A stretch of DNA of 64,000 nt from Pontiellaceae bacterium B12219. GTDB taxonomy: Bacteria; Verrucomicrobiota; Kiritimatiellia; Kiritimatiellales; Pontiellaceae. The DNA lies in the NCBI GenBank assembly GCA_029432795.1, contig JARNMJ010000002.1, positions 62,001 to 126,000 of the forward strand, given 5' to 3'. Below are positions 26,086 to 35,355 of the stretch, in pieces (within the stretch, counting starts at the first letter, position 1; each line of letters starts with the position of its first letter). The notes under the pieces were generated by a model that saw only the letters and a list, made by a program, of their open reading frames with translations, searched no databases and was not told where the DNA came from. The translations under genes were made by a program, and so were the position numbers.

Positions 26086-27354
26086 CTATTCCACCGTCAC
26101 CTGACCGTTCATCAGCATCGGCAACAGCCAGTCCCGCAGTTCCGTCAGGTGCTGGGTTTCTTTAACCGACAGATTACATCGTTCCCAAACTGGAATAATC
26201 CGTTCATTAAAATCTGCCAGCAATAATTTAGGAGGTAATGCCAGTGTATATCCGGAAAGCGACCTCCAACTTGCACGCGGCATTCGGGTTCCTCCAGATG
26301 CCGAGGTAGCAAACTTAACAACATCCTCCTGAAAGATAGTACAGCCGACATAACCACGTAATTCGGTATCTTTTGCTCTAATTACAAGAATATCAGTAGA
26401 ACAAATTCCAGCCTCTGGAACTTGGCAAACCTTATGAAAATAGGGACGTAGTTTTCCGAAAAGAAAATCGTCCTTTTCAAAGCCAGACTTCTGACTATTA
26501 ACACCATCAGAAACTCCAGAATTCCAAAGTGAAAACTGCTTTCGTCCTATATGTTCAAGCCCAACGTAAAGTGTATTCGAATCACATGCATTGGGGTCAG
26601 CAGGCTTTCGGATATTTACAGCAACGTCTCCCAATGTTCCACTATCCCACCCTGCGGGGATTTCGCGTTTGAGGGTTTTGTTGTAGACCATTTTTCCGCC
26701 GGAGGATTTGTAGGGGCGGCCGTTGGCATCGGGGAAATCAAACTGCACAAACCAATAGTCGTAGAGCGTCTTTGCCATCGCCTCCAGCTCCGCATTGATC
26801 CGGCTGTTTAACTCAATCTTTGCGTCGAGGGCGGAGAGAAGATTCGCTACACGCTTCTGTTCACCAAGAGATGGCAGAAATACGGGTGTATTCTTCAAGA
26901 TACTCAAGTTTGTATGGGGTACTCCTGTCCGAATAGCATTCTGCTGAATATACTTCTGCTGCTGTTTTCCGATGAAGGTATAATAAAGAAAAAGGGAATC
27001 TGCCTTCTGAGAGTCCACTGTCAATTTCATCTGACTTTGCGAGATCAAGTAACGAGATGCACCATTCTCTGGGACTAAAGCAACCTGCCCGATTGTTCCA
27101 CGCTGAGTAAAAATAAGGTCACCCGGCTTCGCACAATTAGCGGAAAGAGAATCTGCCTTTTCTTCTGATACGTAAACAAATGCACCTGAAACCCATCGAC
27201 CGGAGCCCATATTTGTCCCGCGAATAACCGGAACTCCTGAGGGCTTGTAATCCTTAGACACTAAGTCGGAACCAAATGGCCCACCCACCAATGCGTTGCG
27301 TTCCATGGATAACAATTCGCTGACATTATACCTTTTCCATTCGCTAGACTTCAT
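26086..27354 (-). CDS. hsdS: Type I restriction enzyme specificity subunit HsdS
   Basis: This 422-residue protein has two target-recognition domains, each followed by a conserved helical spacer. The central spacer reads LLSALDAKIELNSRINAELEAMAKTLYDYWFVQFDFPDANG and the distal one LTELRDWLLPMLMNGQVTVE. It sets the DNA sequence read by the methylase and restriction complex. An AGGGGG ribosome-binding site lies six bases before the ATG, inside a copied hsdM tail. It contains one perfect dispersed palindrome (26406-26420). Confidence 0.95.
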   Translation of the reverse strand: MKSSEWKRYNVSELLSMERNALVGGPFGSDLVSKDYKPSGVPVIRGTNMGSGRWVSGAFVYVSEEKADSLSANCAKPGDLIFTQRGTIGQVALVPENGASRYLISQSQMKLTVDSQKADSLFLYYTFIGKQQQKYIQQNAIRTGVPHTNLSILKNTPVFLPSLGEQKRVANLLSALDAKIELNSRINAELEAMAKTLYDYWFVQFDFPDANGRPYKSSGGKMVYNKTLKREIPAGWDSGTLGDVAVNIRKPADPNACDSNTLYVGLEHIGRKQFSLWNSGVSDGVNSQKSGFEKDDFLFGKLRPYFHKVCQVPEAGICSTDILVIRAKDTELRGYVGCTIFQEDVVKFATSASGGTRMPRASWRSLSGYTLALPPKLLLADFNERIIPVWERCNLSVKETQHLTELRDWLLPMLMNGQVTVE

Positions 27355-27445
27355 TAATCACCCCCTTGAGCTGTTTTTTGATTTCCGATTCGAGGGATCT
27401 TGATTCGGCGAAAAGTGAATCGAGGTTGATGAACGGGTTGATCAT
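27344..27445 (-). CDS. 33-aa ORF duplicating the C-terminal tail of HsdM
   Basis: The ORF starts at an ATGA overlap with the yhcG stop, seven bases after a GGAGG box. It encodes MINPFINLDSLFAESRSLES... and ends inside the first codons of hsdS. Twenty-one codons (LDSLFAES to KQLKG) match the HsdM C-terminus (28583-28645). I count 54 of 63 bases identical; seven of nine differences are silent and the other two are Lys/Arg and Thr/Ser. It may be a translated peptide, a translational-coupling module that carries the hsdS ribosome-binding site, or both. Confidence 0.65.
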   Translation of the reverse strand: MINPFINLDSLFAESRSLESEIKKQLKGVINEV

Positions 27446-28575
27446 AATTCATCCTCCAGCTGACGGGTAATGGATTCGAGCTGCTGTTGGAGTTCTTCTT
27501 TGGAGGGTAGATAGAGCTGGTATTTGGAAGCATAGATATTGGCATCTTCGGGAAGGGTTAATTCAACGAGCGCATCATTTTTGCGGTGGCAGAGGACGAT
27601 GCCGATGGTCGGGGCTTCGTCGGCGGTTTTGACGTGGCGGTCGAAGTGGTTGACATACATCTGCATCTGGCCGAGATCCTGATGGGTGAGCTTGTCGCGT
27701 TTGAGATCGAGCAGCACATAGCAGCGCAAGAGGCGGTTATAGAAAACGAGGTCGACATAGTAGTGATCGTTGTCGAAGGTGAAACGTTTTTGGCGGGCCT
27801 CGAACAGGAAGCCTTTGCCGAGTTCGAGCAGGAATTGTTCAAGCTGATCGATAATGGCGGTTTCGAGTTCTGCTTCGGAATAGGCCGCGCGCTCTTCTAA
27901 TGCCAGAAATTCGAGCACGAGCGGATTTTTGATGAGGTCGGCGGCGGTTTCAACCACCTGCCCTTCCCGGGCCAGGCGCTTGATTTCGTTTTTGTCGCGA
28001 CTCAATGCCAACCGCTCATAGAGCGAACTGCCGATCTGGCGTTCCAGCTCGCGCACGCTCCAGCTGTTTTCGGCGGCCTCGATTTCGTAGAAACTGCGCT
28101 CGGCCGGATTGTCGATGGAGAGCAGCACCACATAGTGCGACCAGCTCAGCTTGAAAGTGCTTGTCAGTTCCTGAAATGCGGGGGAAATCCGAGACGGCAT
28201 CTCGGAAGCAGATTCGCCAGACACTGTCTGCTGAATCTCTAACCCGTTAATTACGTGCATGTTGAATAATTCGCCAGACAGTGTCTGGCGAATCTCAGCG
28301 TATTGTTGAAAAAACGCACGAAAGTGACGGAGGTTGGTTGTTGAACACCCCTTGATACCTGAATCGTTGAGCTTTTTAGATAAAGCATCAATAAAACGTT
28401 CCCCATACTCAGCCCGATCCGCACCGTTCTGCTGATATTCAACCATATACCACCCAAAGAGCCAGTTGCGCACGACGAGGCTAATATTGACGGAGCGGGC
28501 AGCCTGCCGCTGCATGGCCTCATGCGTCTGCCCGCAAAACGACACCAGCGATTCAAAATTAAATGGCTCATTCAT
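27442..28575 (-). CDS. YhcG/DUF1016-family PD-(D/E)XK nuclease protein within the hsd operon
   Basis: This 377-residue protein has the N-terminal helical DUF1016 domain (LVVRNWLFGWYMVEYQQNG...YGERFIDALSKKL) and a C-terminal nuclease domain (FDNDHYYVDLVFYNRLLRCYVLLDLKRDKL) with the D-x(n)-D-x-K pattern. The ATG at 28575 overlaps the hsdM stop and follows AAGGGG by seven bases. The linker near residue 120-165 carries two QT(L/V)SGE repeats encoded by palindromic DNA. It is an extra cargo gene between hsdM and hsdS. A nuclease role in defence is inferred. Confidence 0.88.
   Translation of the reverse strand: MNEPFNFESLVSFCGQTHEAMQRQAARSVNISLVVRNWLFGWYMVEYQQNGADRAEYGERFIDALSKKLNDSGIKGCSTTNLRHFRAFFQQYAEIRQTLSGELFNMHVINGLEIQQTVSGESASEMPSRISPAFQELTSTFKLSWSHYVVLLSIDNPAERSFYEIEAAENSWSVRELERQIGSSLYERLALSRDKNEIKRLAREGQVVETAADLIKNPLVLEFLALEERAAYSEAELETAIIDQLEQFLLELGKGFLFEARQKRFTFDNDHYYVDLVFYNRLLRCYVLLDLKRDKLTHQDLGQMQMYVNHFDRHVKTADEAPTIGIVLCHRKNDALVELTLPEDANIYASKYQLYLPSKEELQQQLESITRQLEDEL
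28212..28293. repeat. Two copies of a 25-base palindrome inside yhcG
   Basis: At 28269-28293 the half-site ATTCGCCAGACA is followed by one base and its exact reverse complement. At 28212-28236 the same half-site recurs with two mismatches in the second half. They encode QTLSGE and QTVSGE. Copies of a palindrome inside a gene recall the palindromic elements that insert in frame in some genomes. Confidence 0.85.
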
Positions 28576-30184
28576 ACCGCAACCCCTTGAGCTGTTTCTT
28601 AATTTCAGATTCGAGGGTTTTGGATTCGGCAAAGAGCGAATCGAGGGTTGAAGAAAATCCTTTCATTTTGGCTTCAAACTCGGCGGGGGTGATGTCGATG
28701 TATTCGATTTTGACGTCGAAATACTGCCCGGCGGAGAGGGAATAGTTTTTGGCGGCGATGTCGGCGTAGGAAACCACGACGGAAAAATCGTCGACGGCTT
28801 CTTTGGCGTTAAAGGTGGTGATGATGCGTTCTTCCTCTTCCTCGCTCAGCAGGGTTTTCTGATTTTTGCCGTCTTTGACTTTTTTCCCGAGGTTGGACGC
28901 ATCGAGCAGGACGACGTCGCCCTGATTGGTTTTATCGAGAAACAGGATCGAAACATTGGTGCCGGTGGTGGCAAAAATATTGCTCGGCATGGAGACCACG
29001 CCGGCAAGCATTTTGGAGTCGACCAGTTTTTGGCGAATCTTTTTATCGATGCCGGACTGGGCGGTAATAAATCCGGTCGGCACGACGACGGCGGCTTTGC
29101 CGTTTTCCGCCATGGAAAAGATGATGTGCTGCAGGAACAGCTGATAGACCGCCATTTTGTCTTTGGCCTTTTTGGGCACATTGGGCAGTCCGGCAAAAAA
29201 GCGTTCTTTGTTTTCCTTTCCGTCGAGCTGATCGCGGAAGTCGGAAAAATCCATTTTAAAGGGCGGGTTGGAAACAATGTAGTCAAACGTCCGCAAGGCG
29301 GAACCGTCTTTGTGGTAGGGATGCAGGATGGTGTTGCCCTGAATAATATTCTGAATCGAGTGCACCAGATTGTTCAGAATCAGGTTGAGCCGCAGCAGGC
29401 TGGACGATTTCTGGGAAATATCCTGCGAATAGATGGTGCAGCGCTGTTCGCCGATGGCGTGCGCCAGATTCATCAGCAAGGTGCCGGATCCGGCGGAGGG
29501 ATCGTAGGCCGTGACGTTCTGCACCTTTTCGGTGACGAGAATGGCGGCCATGATTTTGGCGACGGCGTGCGGGGTGTAATATTCAGCATATTTTCCGCCG
29601 CTGTCTTTGTTGTAGTCTTTAATGAGGTATTCAAAGATCGCGGCGTAAAAATCATATTTCTGGGTAAAGATATGTTCGAAGCTGAATTCACCGAGCGTAT
29701 TGATCAGCGCGCGGCAGAAGTCGTCCCGCCGGTCGGTCACAAATTCACTGACGCGGTCGAATAGCGTGATTTTGGAACCGGCTTCGGTTTTGACGGAAAA
29801 AATGTCGACATTCACCACGGCAATGTCGCGCAGGGTGTCGTCGAAGGTTTTGGCAAAGTCGGGATCGTACTGCTGATTCCAAAGGGTGGAAATAAAATGG
29901 CGAGGCATCAGTTTGGCGGTTTCCGGTCCGATTTCCATCAGGACCATTTCATAGTCGTCTTCAGAAAGCCCGGCGGCGGCCTGCTCCCAGCTCTCGGCGG
30001 TTTTCAGCGCCGGTCTTTTCTGTTTCAGCTCGAACGCGAATTTGTCGTTCATAAACTTATAGAGAAACACCTGGGTGATAATCTTAAATTCGTTGCCATC
30101 GTTGCCGAGGCCGTACGAAGCACAGATGCCTTTCAGGGTATCGATCAGCTCTTTGGTCTTTTGTTCAAAATCGCGGGTGGTCAT
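28568..30184 (-). CDS. hsdM: Type I restriction-modification DNA methylase HsdM
   Basis: This 538-residue adenine N6-methyltransferase has an HsdM N-terminal helical domain, the AdoMet-binding motif YDPSAGSGTLLMNLAHA near 228 and the catalytic NPPF in YIVSNPPFKMDF near 308. Its start overlaps the hsdR stop as ATGA and its stop overlaps yhcG. The last 23 codons are copied upstream of hsdS. One palindrome with a Y-position mismatch lies at 29877-29891. Confidence 0.96.
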   Translation of the reverse strand: MTTRDFEQKTKELIDTLKGICASYGLGNDGNEFKIITQVFLYKFMNDKFAFELKQKRPALKTAESWEQAAAGLSEDDYEMVLMEIGPETAKLMPRHFISTLWNQQYDPDFAKTFDDTLRDIAVVNVDIFSVKTEAGSKITLFDRVSEFVTDRRDDFCRALINTLGEFSFEHIFTQKYDFYAAIFEYLIKDYNKDSGGKYAEYYTPHAVAKIMAAILVTEKVQNVTAYDPSAGSGTLLMNLAHAIGEQRCTIYSQDISQKSSSLLRLNLILNNLVHSIQNIIQGNTILHPYHKDGSALRTFDYIVSNPPFKMDFSDFRDQLDGKENKERFFAGLPNVPKKAKDKMAVYQLFLQHIIFSMAENGKAAVVVPTGFITAQSGIDKKIRQKLVDSKMLAGVVSMPSNIFATTGTNVSILFLDKTNQGDVVLLDASNLGKKVKDGKNQKTLLSEEEEERIITTFNAKEAVDDFSVVVSYADIAAKNYSLSAGQYFDVKIEYIDITPAEFEAKMKGFSSTLDSLFAESKTLESEIKKQLKGLRYE

Positions 30185-33100
30185 GCGTGGGTTCCATTAA
30201 ATTCGTTCAGATATTCATTCACCACCAACCCGTTGATAAAACGGGAGGTGTCGGCATTCAGCGGCAGATTCCGCCGGGTTTTAAATTGGTCAATCACCAG
30301 CGGCATCATGCGGCCGCTGAAATAGGCTTCGTTTTCCAGCATCTTACTGTTTTGCAGCACGAAGCTGTCGGCATCGGTTTTAACCCCCATCAGCGCCTCA
30401 TGGATCATTCGTTCCTTCAGCGAAAGCGCGTGGTTTTCCAGCATGCGTTTGTGGATGCGGGTATATTTGGGATCGTGATGATATTTGGCTTTCAGCTGCT
30501 CGTTCTTCCGGTTGAGTTCCTGAATCGCATCATGGATTTTACTCAGGGCTCCCATATTCTGATTCATTTCCTCCTGTGAAACTTCCTGCAGCTTCTTGGT
30601 TTTAAACAACCGTTCGAGCTCTTCGCGCAGTTTCACGAATCCGGGATCCTCCGGATCAAAATTACGGGTCATGGCTTCGCGGGTTTTGCGCAGCATATCT
30701 TTGAGCTCATCGGCCAGCTTCAGCTCTTCTTCGCCGACCTTGGAAAACATAAAGACAATATCTTCAAGTGCCTGATTCATCAGGTTGGCGGTTTCGCCCT
30801 CGCCTTCCAGGCTGGCTTTGAGGTTGAGCAACCCCAGATGATTACTGACTTCGCGGTAAAGCAGGTTCAGTTTTTTGAAGTCCACCATTTCCAGCAGTTC
30901 GTACCGCCCGGAAAAGCGGATCAGATTATACAGCTCGCGCGCGTTGCCCAGCGCTTTTTTGATCGCAAGCACCTCTTTCCGGTCCGCGATTTCGCTGATC
31001 TGCTGCTGAAAGATCTCGGCGTTGTCGCAGTCGAACCGGAACAGAATATCTTTGATCGCCTCGATCTCGGATTTGATTTCGTCCTCGGATTTAAACAGCT
31101 GGCTGTAGTGTTCAAATTCGTCGCCGAGTTCCAGCTGAAGCTCCTGCATATAGGCTTCGTTGGTAGCTTCAAACTCTTCCATGATGTCGGCAAAGTCGAC
31201 CACATAGCCGTATTTAAAATTCTTATAGGTCCGGTTCACCCGCGTCAGGGCCTGTAGCAGATTGTGTTTGCGGATGATGCGATTGAGATAGAGCTTTTTC
31301 AGACGGGGCGCATCAAAACCGGTCAGCAGCATGTTGTAGACAAACAGCAGGTCGATCTTCCCTTCCTTGAATTCGGTAATCTGCGCCTTGCGTTCCTCCT
31401 TGGTGCCGACATCGTGCAGAATCAAGGCGGCCCGTTTCACCCGCCGCTCTTCTTTACGCTGTGTTTTATACGGAGGCGGAGCGTCCGCTGCCACCGGCCA
31501 GTATTCCGCCTCGTCGAAGGTTTGCTGTGTTTTTTCAAACTGCTCAAACAGACTTTTGGCCTGTTCGGAGGAATCGCAAATCACCATGCCGCCGATGGAA
31601 GGGTCGTTCATGGTCAGCCGGGCATTTTCAAAATCGTCGAGAATATAGTCGAGCAATGGCCTGGTGTAATTCTCATGGGCATAAATCAGCTTTTTATTCG
31701 CGCCGCTCTTTTTCACGTCCATTTCTTCGAGCGCTTTTTTCAGCTGCATTTTATAGCTGGTTTCAATCTCTTCCCGAATAAGACGCAGCGTATAGCCGTC
31801 AGCTATGGAGGCGTTGTAATAATATTTGTGGATATAGCCGCCGAACAGTTTGCGTGAGTTCGTGTCATTCCCCAGCAGCGGCGTACCCGTCAATCCGATC
31901 TTGATGGCCTTGCGGTCCGACTGCGTCAGGTTGGCCAGAAAACTTCCCTTGGGATTGTAGCTGCGATGCACCTCGTCGAGAAAGTAGATGCGCTGGACGT
32001 CCACATCATAATCCGAAGCCGTGACCACATCGGGATCATCTTTGAACTTCTGAATGTTCACGACCGTGATTTCCGGCTTGCCGCTCAAATTGTGCAATGC
32101 CTTGGTGGCGCGGATCTCTCTGGCAAATTCATCCCGCGAGTTGATGTTTTTAACCACCAGTCCCCGGCTTGAAAATTCGGTGGAGGCCTGAATCAACAGG
32201 TCGATGCGATCCACGATAAAGTAAAACTTGGGAATAATACCGCGATGGGTGAAGTAGTCGGTCAGGTGTTTGACGTTGTAATAGGCCAGCGCCGTCTTTC
32301 CACTGCCCTGCGTGTGCCAGATAATTCCCTTGCGTTCGCCCTCGTCCAATTTGGCTTCAATCGCTTTGGTCGCGAAAAGCTGCGGATACCGCATGATGTG
32401 CTTTTCATGACCGTTCGAGGTCTTCACATAGGCAAAGGCATAGTTCAGCAGAAAGGCCAGCCGGTCCCGGCTGAACAGCGCGCTGGAAAGACGGTTGGTT
32501 GGTGAATCCGGATCTTTGTTGGTCAGGAATTCAGGATTGTGTTTGATGACCTCCAGATTGTTGTCCCGCAACACCGTGTCTTCCAAAAGATTATCTTCGG
32601 GCTTCAGCAACACGGATAGATCCCGATTTTCCTCTTCCCGGAAATAGTTAAACTTTACCGATCCATAGGCCGGCGTGGCATAAAACGCGCCTTCGATCGG
32701 TTCAGGCGATTCGTCGTCGTATTCCATATTATTGGAAAAGACCATCAATTGCGTAATGTTCGCAAACCGCCGGAATGTTGAATTCTTAAACCGGGTATCG
32801 ATCCGGTTGCGCTCCGCCAGAATGCCCTCTTTATTATTCGGTTTCTTTACTTCTATGAACACCAGCGGCATGCCGTTAATCAGCAATGTGATGTCCGGAC
32901 GGAATTCCTCGTCCCCGTTTTTGCAGGGCAGTTCAGTCAGCACATGAAATGAATTATTGTTGAAATCTTCAAAATCAATCAGCCGAACACCGGACTTTTC
33001 AATCAGCCGTTCATAAAACGATTTGCCCAGATCCTCAAAATCGAGCAACAGCCGCAACTCTTCCAGCAGGCGGTCCGTCGCATCATCATCGACATCCGGG

Positions 33101-33255
33101 TTTATCCGGCAGATGCTCTCCCGGAAAATACCGGGGAAAATATTGGTGGTTTCATCCCACGTGACTTCTGATTTCGGGAGATAGGTGTATCCCAGTCGGA
33201 CCAAATGGAGAATGGCCGGTATTTTAACCCTGGAATCTTCATTAAATTTCAACAT
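30181..33255 (-). CDS. hsdR: Type I restriction endonuclease subunit HsdR
   Basis: This 1024-residue motor subunit cleaves unmethylated DNA after translocation. It has the N-terminal nuclease core FRPDITLLINGMPLVFIEVKKPN near 130 (D...E-x-K), the Walker A loop IWHTQGSGKTALAYYN near 310, the DEAD-box segment IYFLDEVHRSYNPKG near 425, later helicase motifs (MLLTGFDAPRLKKLYLNR) and a helical C-terminal domain that binds HsdM. It is the first gene of the operon. The 150 bases upstream hold no gene and must contain its promoter. Confidence 0.96.
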   Translation of the reverse strand: MLKFNEDSRVKIPAILHLVRLGYTYLPKSEVTWDETTNIFPGIFRESICRINPDVDDDATDRLLEELRLLLDFEDLGKSFYERLIEKSGVRLIDFEDFNNNSFHVLTELPCKNGDEEFRPDITLLINGMPLVFIEVKKPNNKEGILAERNRIDTRFKNSTFRRFANITQLMVFSNNMEYDDESPEPIEGAFYATPAYGSVKFNYFREEENRDLSVLLKPEDNLLEDTVLRDNNLEVIKHNPEFLTNKDPDSPTNRLSSALFSRDRLAFLLNYAFAYVKTSNGHEKHIMRYPQLFATKAIEAKLDEGERKGIIWHTQGSGKTALAYYNVKHLTDYFTHRGIIPKFYFIVDRIDLLIQASTEFSSRGLVVKNINSRDEFAREIRATKALHNLSGKPEITVVNIQKFKDDPDVVTASDYDVDVQRIYFLDEVHRSYNPKGSFLANLTQSDRKAIKIGLTGTPLLGNDTNSRKLFGGYIHKYYYNASIADGYTLRLIREEIETSYKMQLKKALEEMDVKKSGANKKLIYAHENYTRPLLDYILDDFENARLTMNDPSIGGMVICDSSEQAKSLFEQFEKTQQTFDEAEYWPVAADAPPPYKTQRKEERRVKRAALILHDVGTKEERKAQITEFKEGKIDLLFVYNMLLTGFDAPRLKKLYLNRIIRKHNLLQALTRVNRTYKNFKYGYVVDFADIMEEFEATNEAYMQELQLELGDEFEHYSQLFKSEDEIKSEIEAIKDILFRFDCDNAEIFQQQISEIADRKEVLAIKKALGNARELYNLIRFSGRYELLEMVDFKKLNLLYREVSNHLGLLNLKASLEGEGETANLMNQALEDIVFMFSKVGEEELKLADELKDMLRKTREAMTRNFDPEDPGFVKLREELERLFKTKKLQEVSQEEMNQNMGALSKIHDAIQELNRKNEQLKAKYHHDPKYTRIHKRMLENHALSLKERMIHEALMGVKTDADSFVLQNSKMLENEAYFSGRMMPLVIDQFKTRRNLPLNADTSRFINGLVVNEYLNEFNGTHA

Positions 33256-33407
33256 GCCCCTTACCCCAAAACCTGAATGTTCATTTTACCTTAAAAAGGT
33301 TCCCATCTTTATTCACCCGCCTAAGCGAGATGATTGATAAAAAGAGATTGAAAGGATAGAACTGCCGGCAACGCTCAGCAAGCAGAACCCATTTAAAGAT
33401 TCGGTTT

Positions 33408-33887
33408 TTACCACCAGAGCTTATAGGCGGAGTCCAGCGGGAATGCATTTTCGATGTGGCGGATTTCGGGCGGCTTGCCGTTCGGCTCGCCAATGACTTC
33501 GATGACGTCGAAGCGGATGTAGTCGGGTTTGATTTTTTTCTTTTTGAGGTAGGCCACAGCCGCGCGGGAAAGGCGCTTGCGTTTTGCTGCATTCACGGCA
33601 GAAAAGGGTCGGCCGTAGTTTTCATTTTTCCGGGTTTTTACTTCAACAAAAACAAGGGCGTCGCGATCCGTTGCAACGATATCAATTTCATCATGTTTCC
33701 CGGCGCGGACACGCTCGCCGATAATTTTCCAATGGTTGGAGCGCAGAAATTTAACCGCTCGTTTTTCTCCCCACCGGCCGGTTTTAAGATGAGCCGCTTC
33801 CGGTTTGGATTTCCACAAAGAGGCACACGAGACACAAAAATATTTCACCCAGGAGTCTTCATGTTTTTTGCGCCTTTTCGTGGCCAT
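33408..33887 (-). CDS. yraN: YraN/UPF0102-family nuclease-fold protein
   Basis: The conserved core (GRWGEKRAVKFLRSNHWKIIG, then HDEIDIVATDRDALVFVEVKTRKNENYGRP) shows the PD-(D/E)XK pattern of the UPF0102 family, often found near rnh or processing genes. The ATG at 33887 lies four bases after the glgA stop, with AAGGGAT upstream. The first 30 or so residues are not conserved and are encoded by an intergenic-type inverted repeat (33817-33893), so the real start may be further in. A single-mismatch palindrome lies at 33727-33741. Confidence 0.85.
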   Translation of the reverse strand: MATKRRKKHEDSWVKYFCVSCASLWKSKPEAAHLKTGRWGEKRAVKFLRSNHWKIIGERVRAGKHDEIDIVATDRDALVFVEVKTRKNENYGRPFSAVNAAKRKRLSRAAVAYLKKKKIKPDYIRFDVIEVIGEPNGKPPEIRHIENAFPLDSAYKLWW

Positions 33888-33893
33888 TAAATT
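33817..33893. repeat. CCACAAAGAGGC-type inverted-repeat element in the yraN start region
   Basis: The left arm CCACAAAGAGGCACA and the right arm TGCGCCTTTTCGTGG are imperfect complements. Related elements with GGCAC/GTGCC arms lie at 41223-41258, 45829-45875 and 60004-60079. This copy overlaps the 5' end of yraN. Confidence 0.6.
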
Positions 33894-35331
33894 ATCCCTT
33901 GATAATTTTCCTGTAGAGCTTGATGTAATCATTGGCCATGTGGGTGACGGAGAAGTCCTGTTTCATGGCGCGCTTCATCAGCGGGTTCCAACGCTTGGGA
34001 TTTTTATATACCCGCAAGGCACGGTTTAAACATTTCATCAATTCCGCTGCGGTGTAATCGGCGAATTTAAAACCGGTCCCGCCTTTTTCGGCATAGTCGG
34101 TCACCGAATCTTCGAGTCCGCCAACGGCACGAACCACCGGGATGGTTCCGTAGCGCATACTGTAGAGCTGATTCTGCCCGCAGGGCTCGAACTCGGACGG
34201 CATGAGGAAAATATCCACTCCCGCTTCAATGCGGTGAGCCTTGGTATTGGAAAATTCGAGCCAGCAGCAAACCTGATCCGGCCAGCGCTCGGCCCAGGAA
34301 GCGCAGGCTTTCTCAAAAGAAGCGTCGCCAGTTCCGAGCAGAACCAGCTGCACGCCGCTTTCCACAATTTCCTCGATGCAGTCAACGAGAAGATCAATGC
34401 CTTTCTGGGAAACGAGGCGGCTGATGATTCCAAGCATTGGAACATCGGGGTCGATTTTAAACCCGCATTGTTTCTGCAGCGCTTCTTTGCAAACGGATTT
34501 TCCGGACAGGTCCGCTGCAGAATAGTTGGCCGCAATGTATGTATCAATTTCGGGATTCCAGCGTGTGTAATCGATTCCGTTTAAAATGCCGTATAAATCC
34601 CGTTTACGATGGAATAAAACTCCGTTGAGTTTACATCCGTATTTTGCGGTTTTCACTTCTTCGGCATAGGTCGGGCTTACGGCATTGATTGCCGTTGCTT
34701 CAACGAGCCCGCCTTTCAGGGTGTTGATTTCGCCGTAAAATTCCAGCGTATGCATGGTGTAGCAACTGTCGGGCAGCTGGGTCATATAAAACTTTTCAGC
34801 CGGTGCCCAGCCTTGATGGGCCAGATTATGAATGGTCATCAGCGTTTTTTCGCGGCCGTTTCGAAAAGAACCATCGATGCCGTATTTCAGGAACATGGGA
34901 ACAAGCCCGGCCTGCCAATCATTACAGTGCACCACATCAGGTTTCATCTGCCACAGATCAATCAGCTTCACGACAGCTTTCTGAAAGAACAGAAAGCGCT
35001 CAAAGTTGTCGCTGTATGCGTGGTCGGGCGCATTATAAATTCCGGGCCGCTCAAAAAATGCACTGCAATGAATGAAGTACGTAATCACCCCATCGGTTTC
35101 CTGATACCAGACAGTTCCGTAATGCCAGGTGTTTCCCAACGGGATATGAAGCTCCGTGTCGGTCTTTTTCAGGCCGAATTTATCGCGGTCAATATCCTGA
35201 TAAAGCGGAATGAATCGTATCACCTCCTGCCCTTCCTGAATCAGGGCTTTCGGTAAAGAGGCGCAAACATCTCCTAGACCACCCGTTGATGCGAATGGTA
35301 CGATTTCACTACTGACAAAAATGATTTTCAT
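33892..35331 (-). CDS. glgA: Glycogen synthase
   Basis: This GT5-family enzyme (479 residues from the ATG at 35331) adds glucose from ADP-glucose to glycogen. It opens with MKIIFVSSEIVPFASTGGLGDVCASLPKAL and has the C-terminal nucleotide-sugar site FLMPSEFEPCGQNQLYSMRYGTIPVVRAVGGL. The usual KTGGL substrate loop reads STGGL: the conserved lysine is replaced by serine. A GTG two codons upstream is an alternative start. It is divergent from rnr with only 24 bases between starts. A perfect palindrome lies at 34428-34442. Confidence 0.94.
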   Translation of the reverse strand: MKIIFVSSEIVPFASTGGLGDVCASLPKALIQEGQEVIRFIPLYQDIDRDKFGLKKTDTELHIPLGNTWHYGTVWYQETDGVITYFIHCSAFFERPGIYNAPDHAYSDNFERFLFFQKAVVKLIDLWQMKPDVVHCNDWQAGLVPMFLKYGIDGSFRNGREKTLMTIHNLAHQGWAPAEKFYMTQLPDSCYTMHTLEFYGEINTLKGGLVEATAINAVSPTYAEEVKTAKYGCKLNGVLFHRKRDLYGILNGIDYTRWNPEIDTYIAANYSAADLSGKSVCKEALQKQCGFKIDPDVPMLGIISRLVSQKGIDLLVDCIEEIVESGVQLVLLGTGDASFEKACASWAERWPDQVCCWLEFSNTKAHRIEAGVDIFLMPSEFEPCGQNQLYSMRYGTIPVVRAVGGLEDSVTDYAEKGGTGFKFADYTAAELMKCLNRALRVYKNPKRWNPLMKRAMKQDFSVTHMANDYIKLYRKIIKG

Positions 35332-35355
35332 GTTCACATGTTAAAGGAACCCAAT

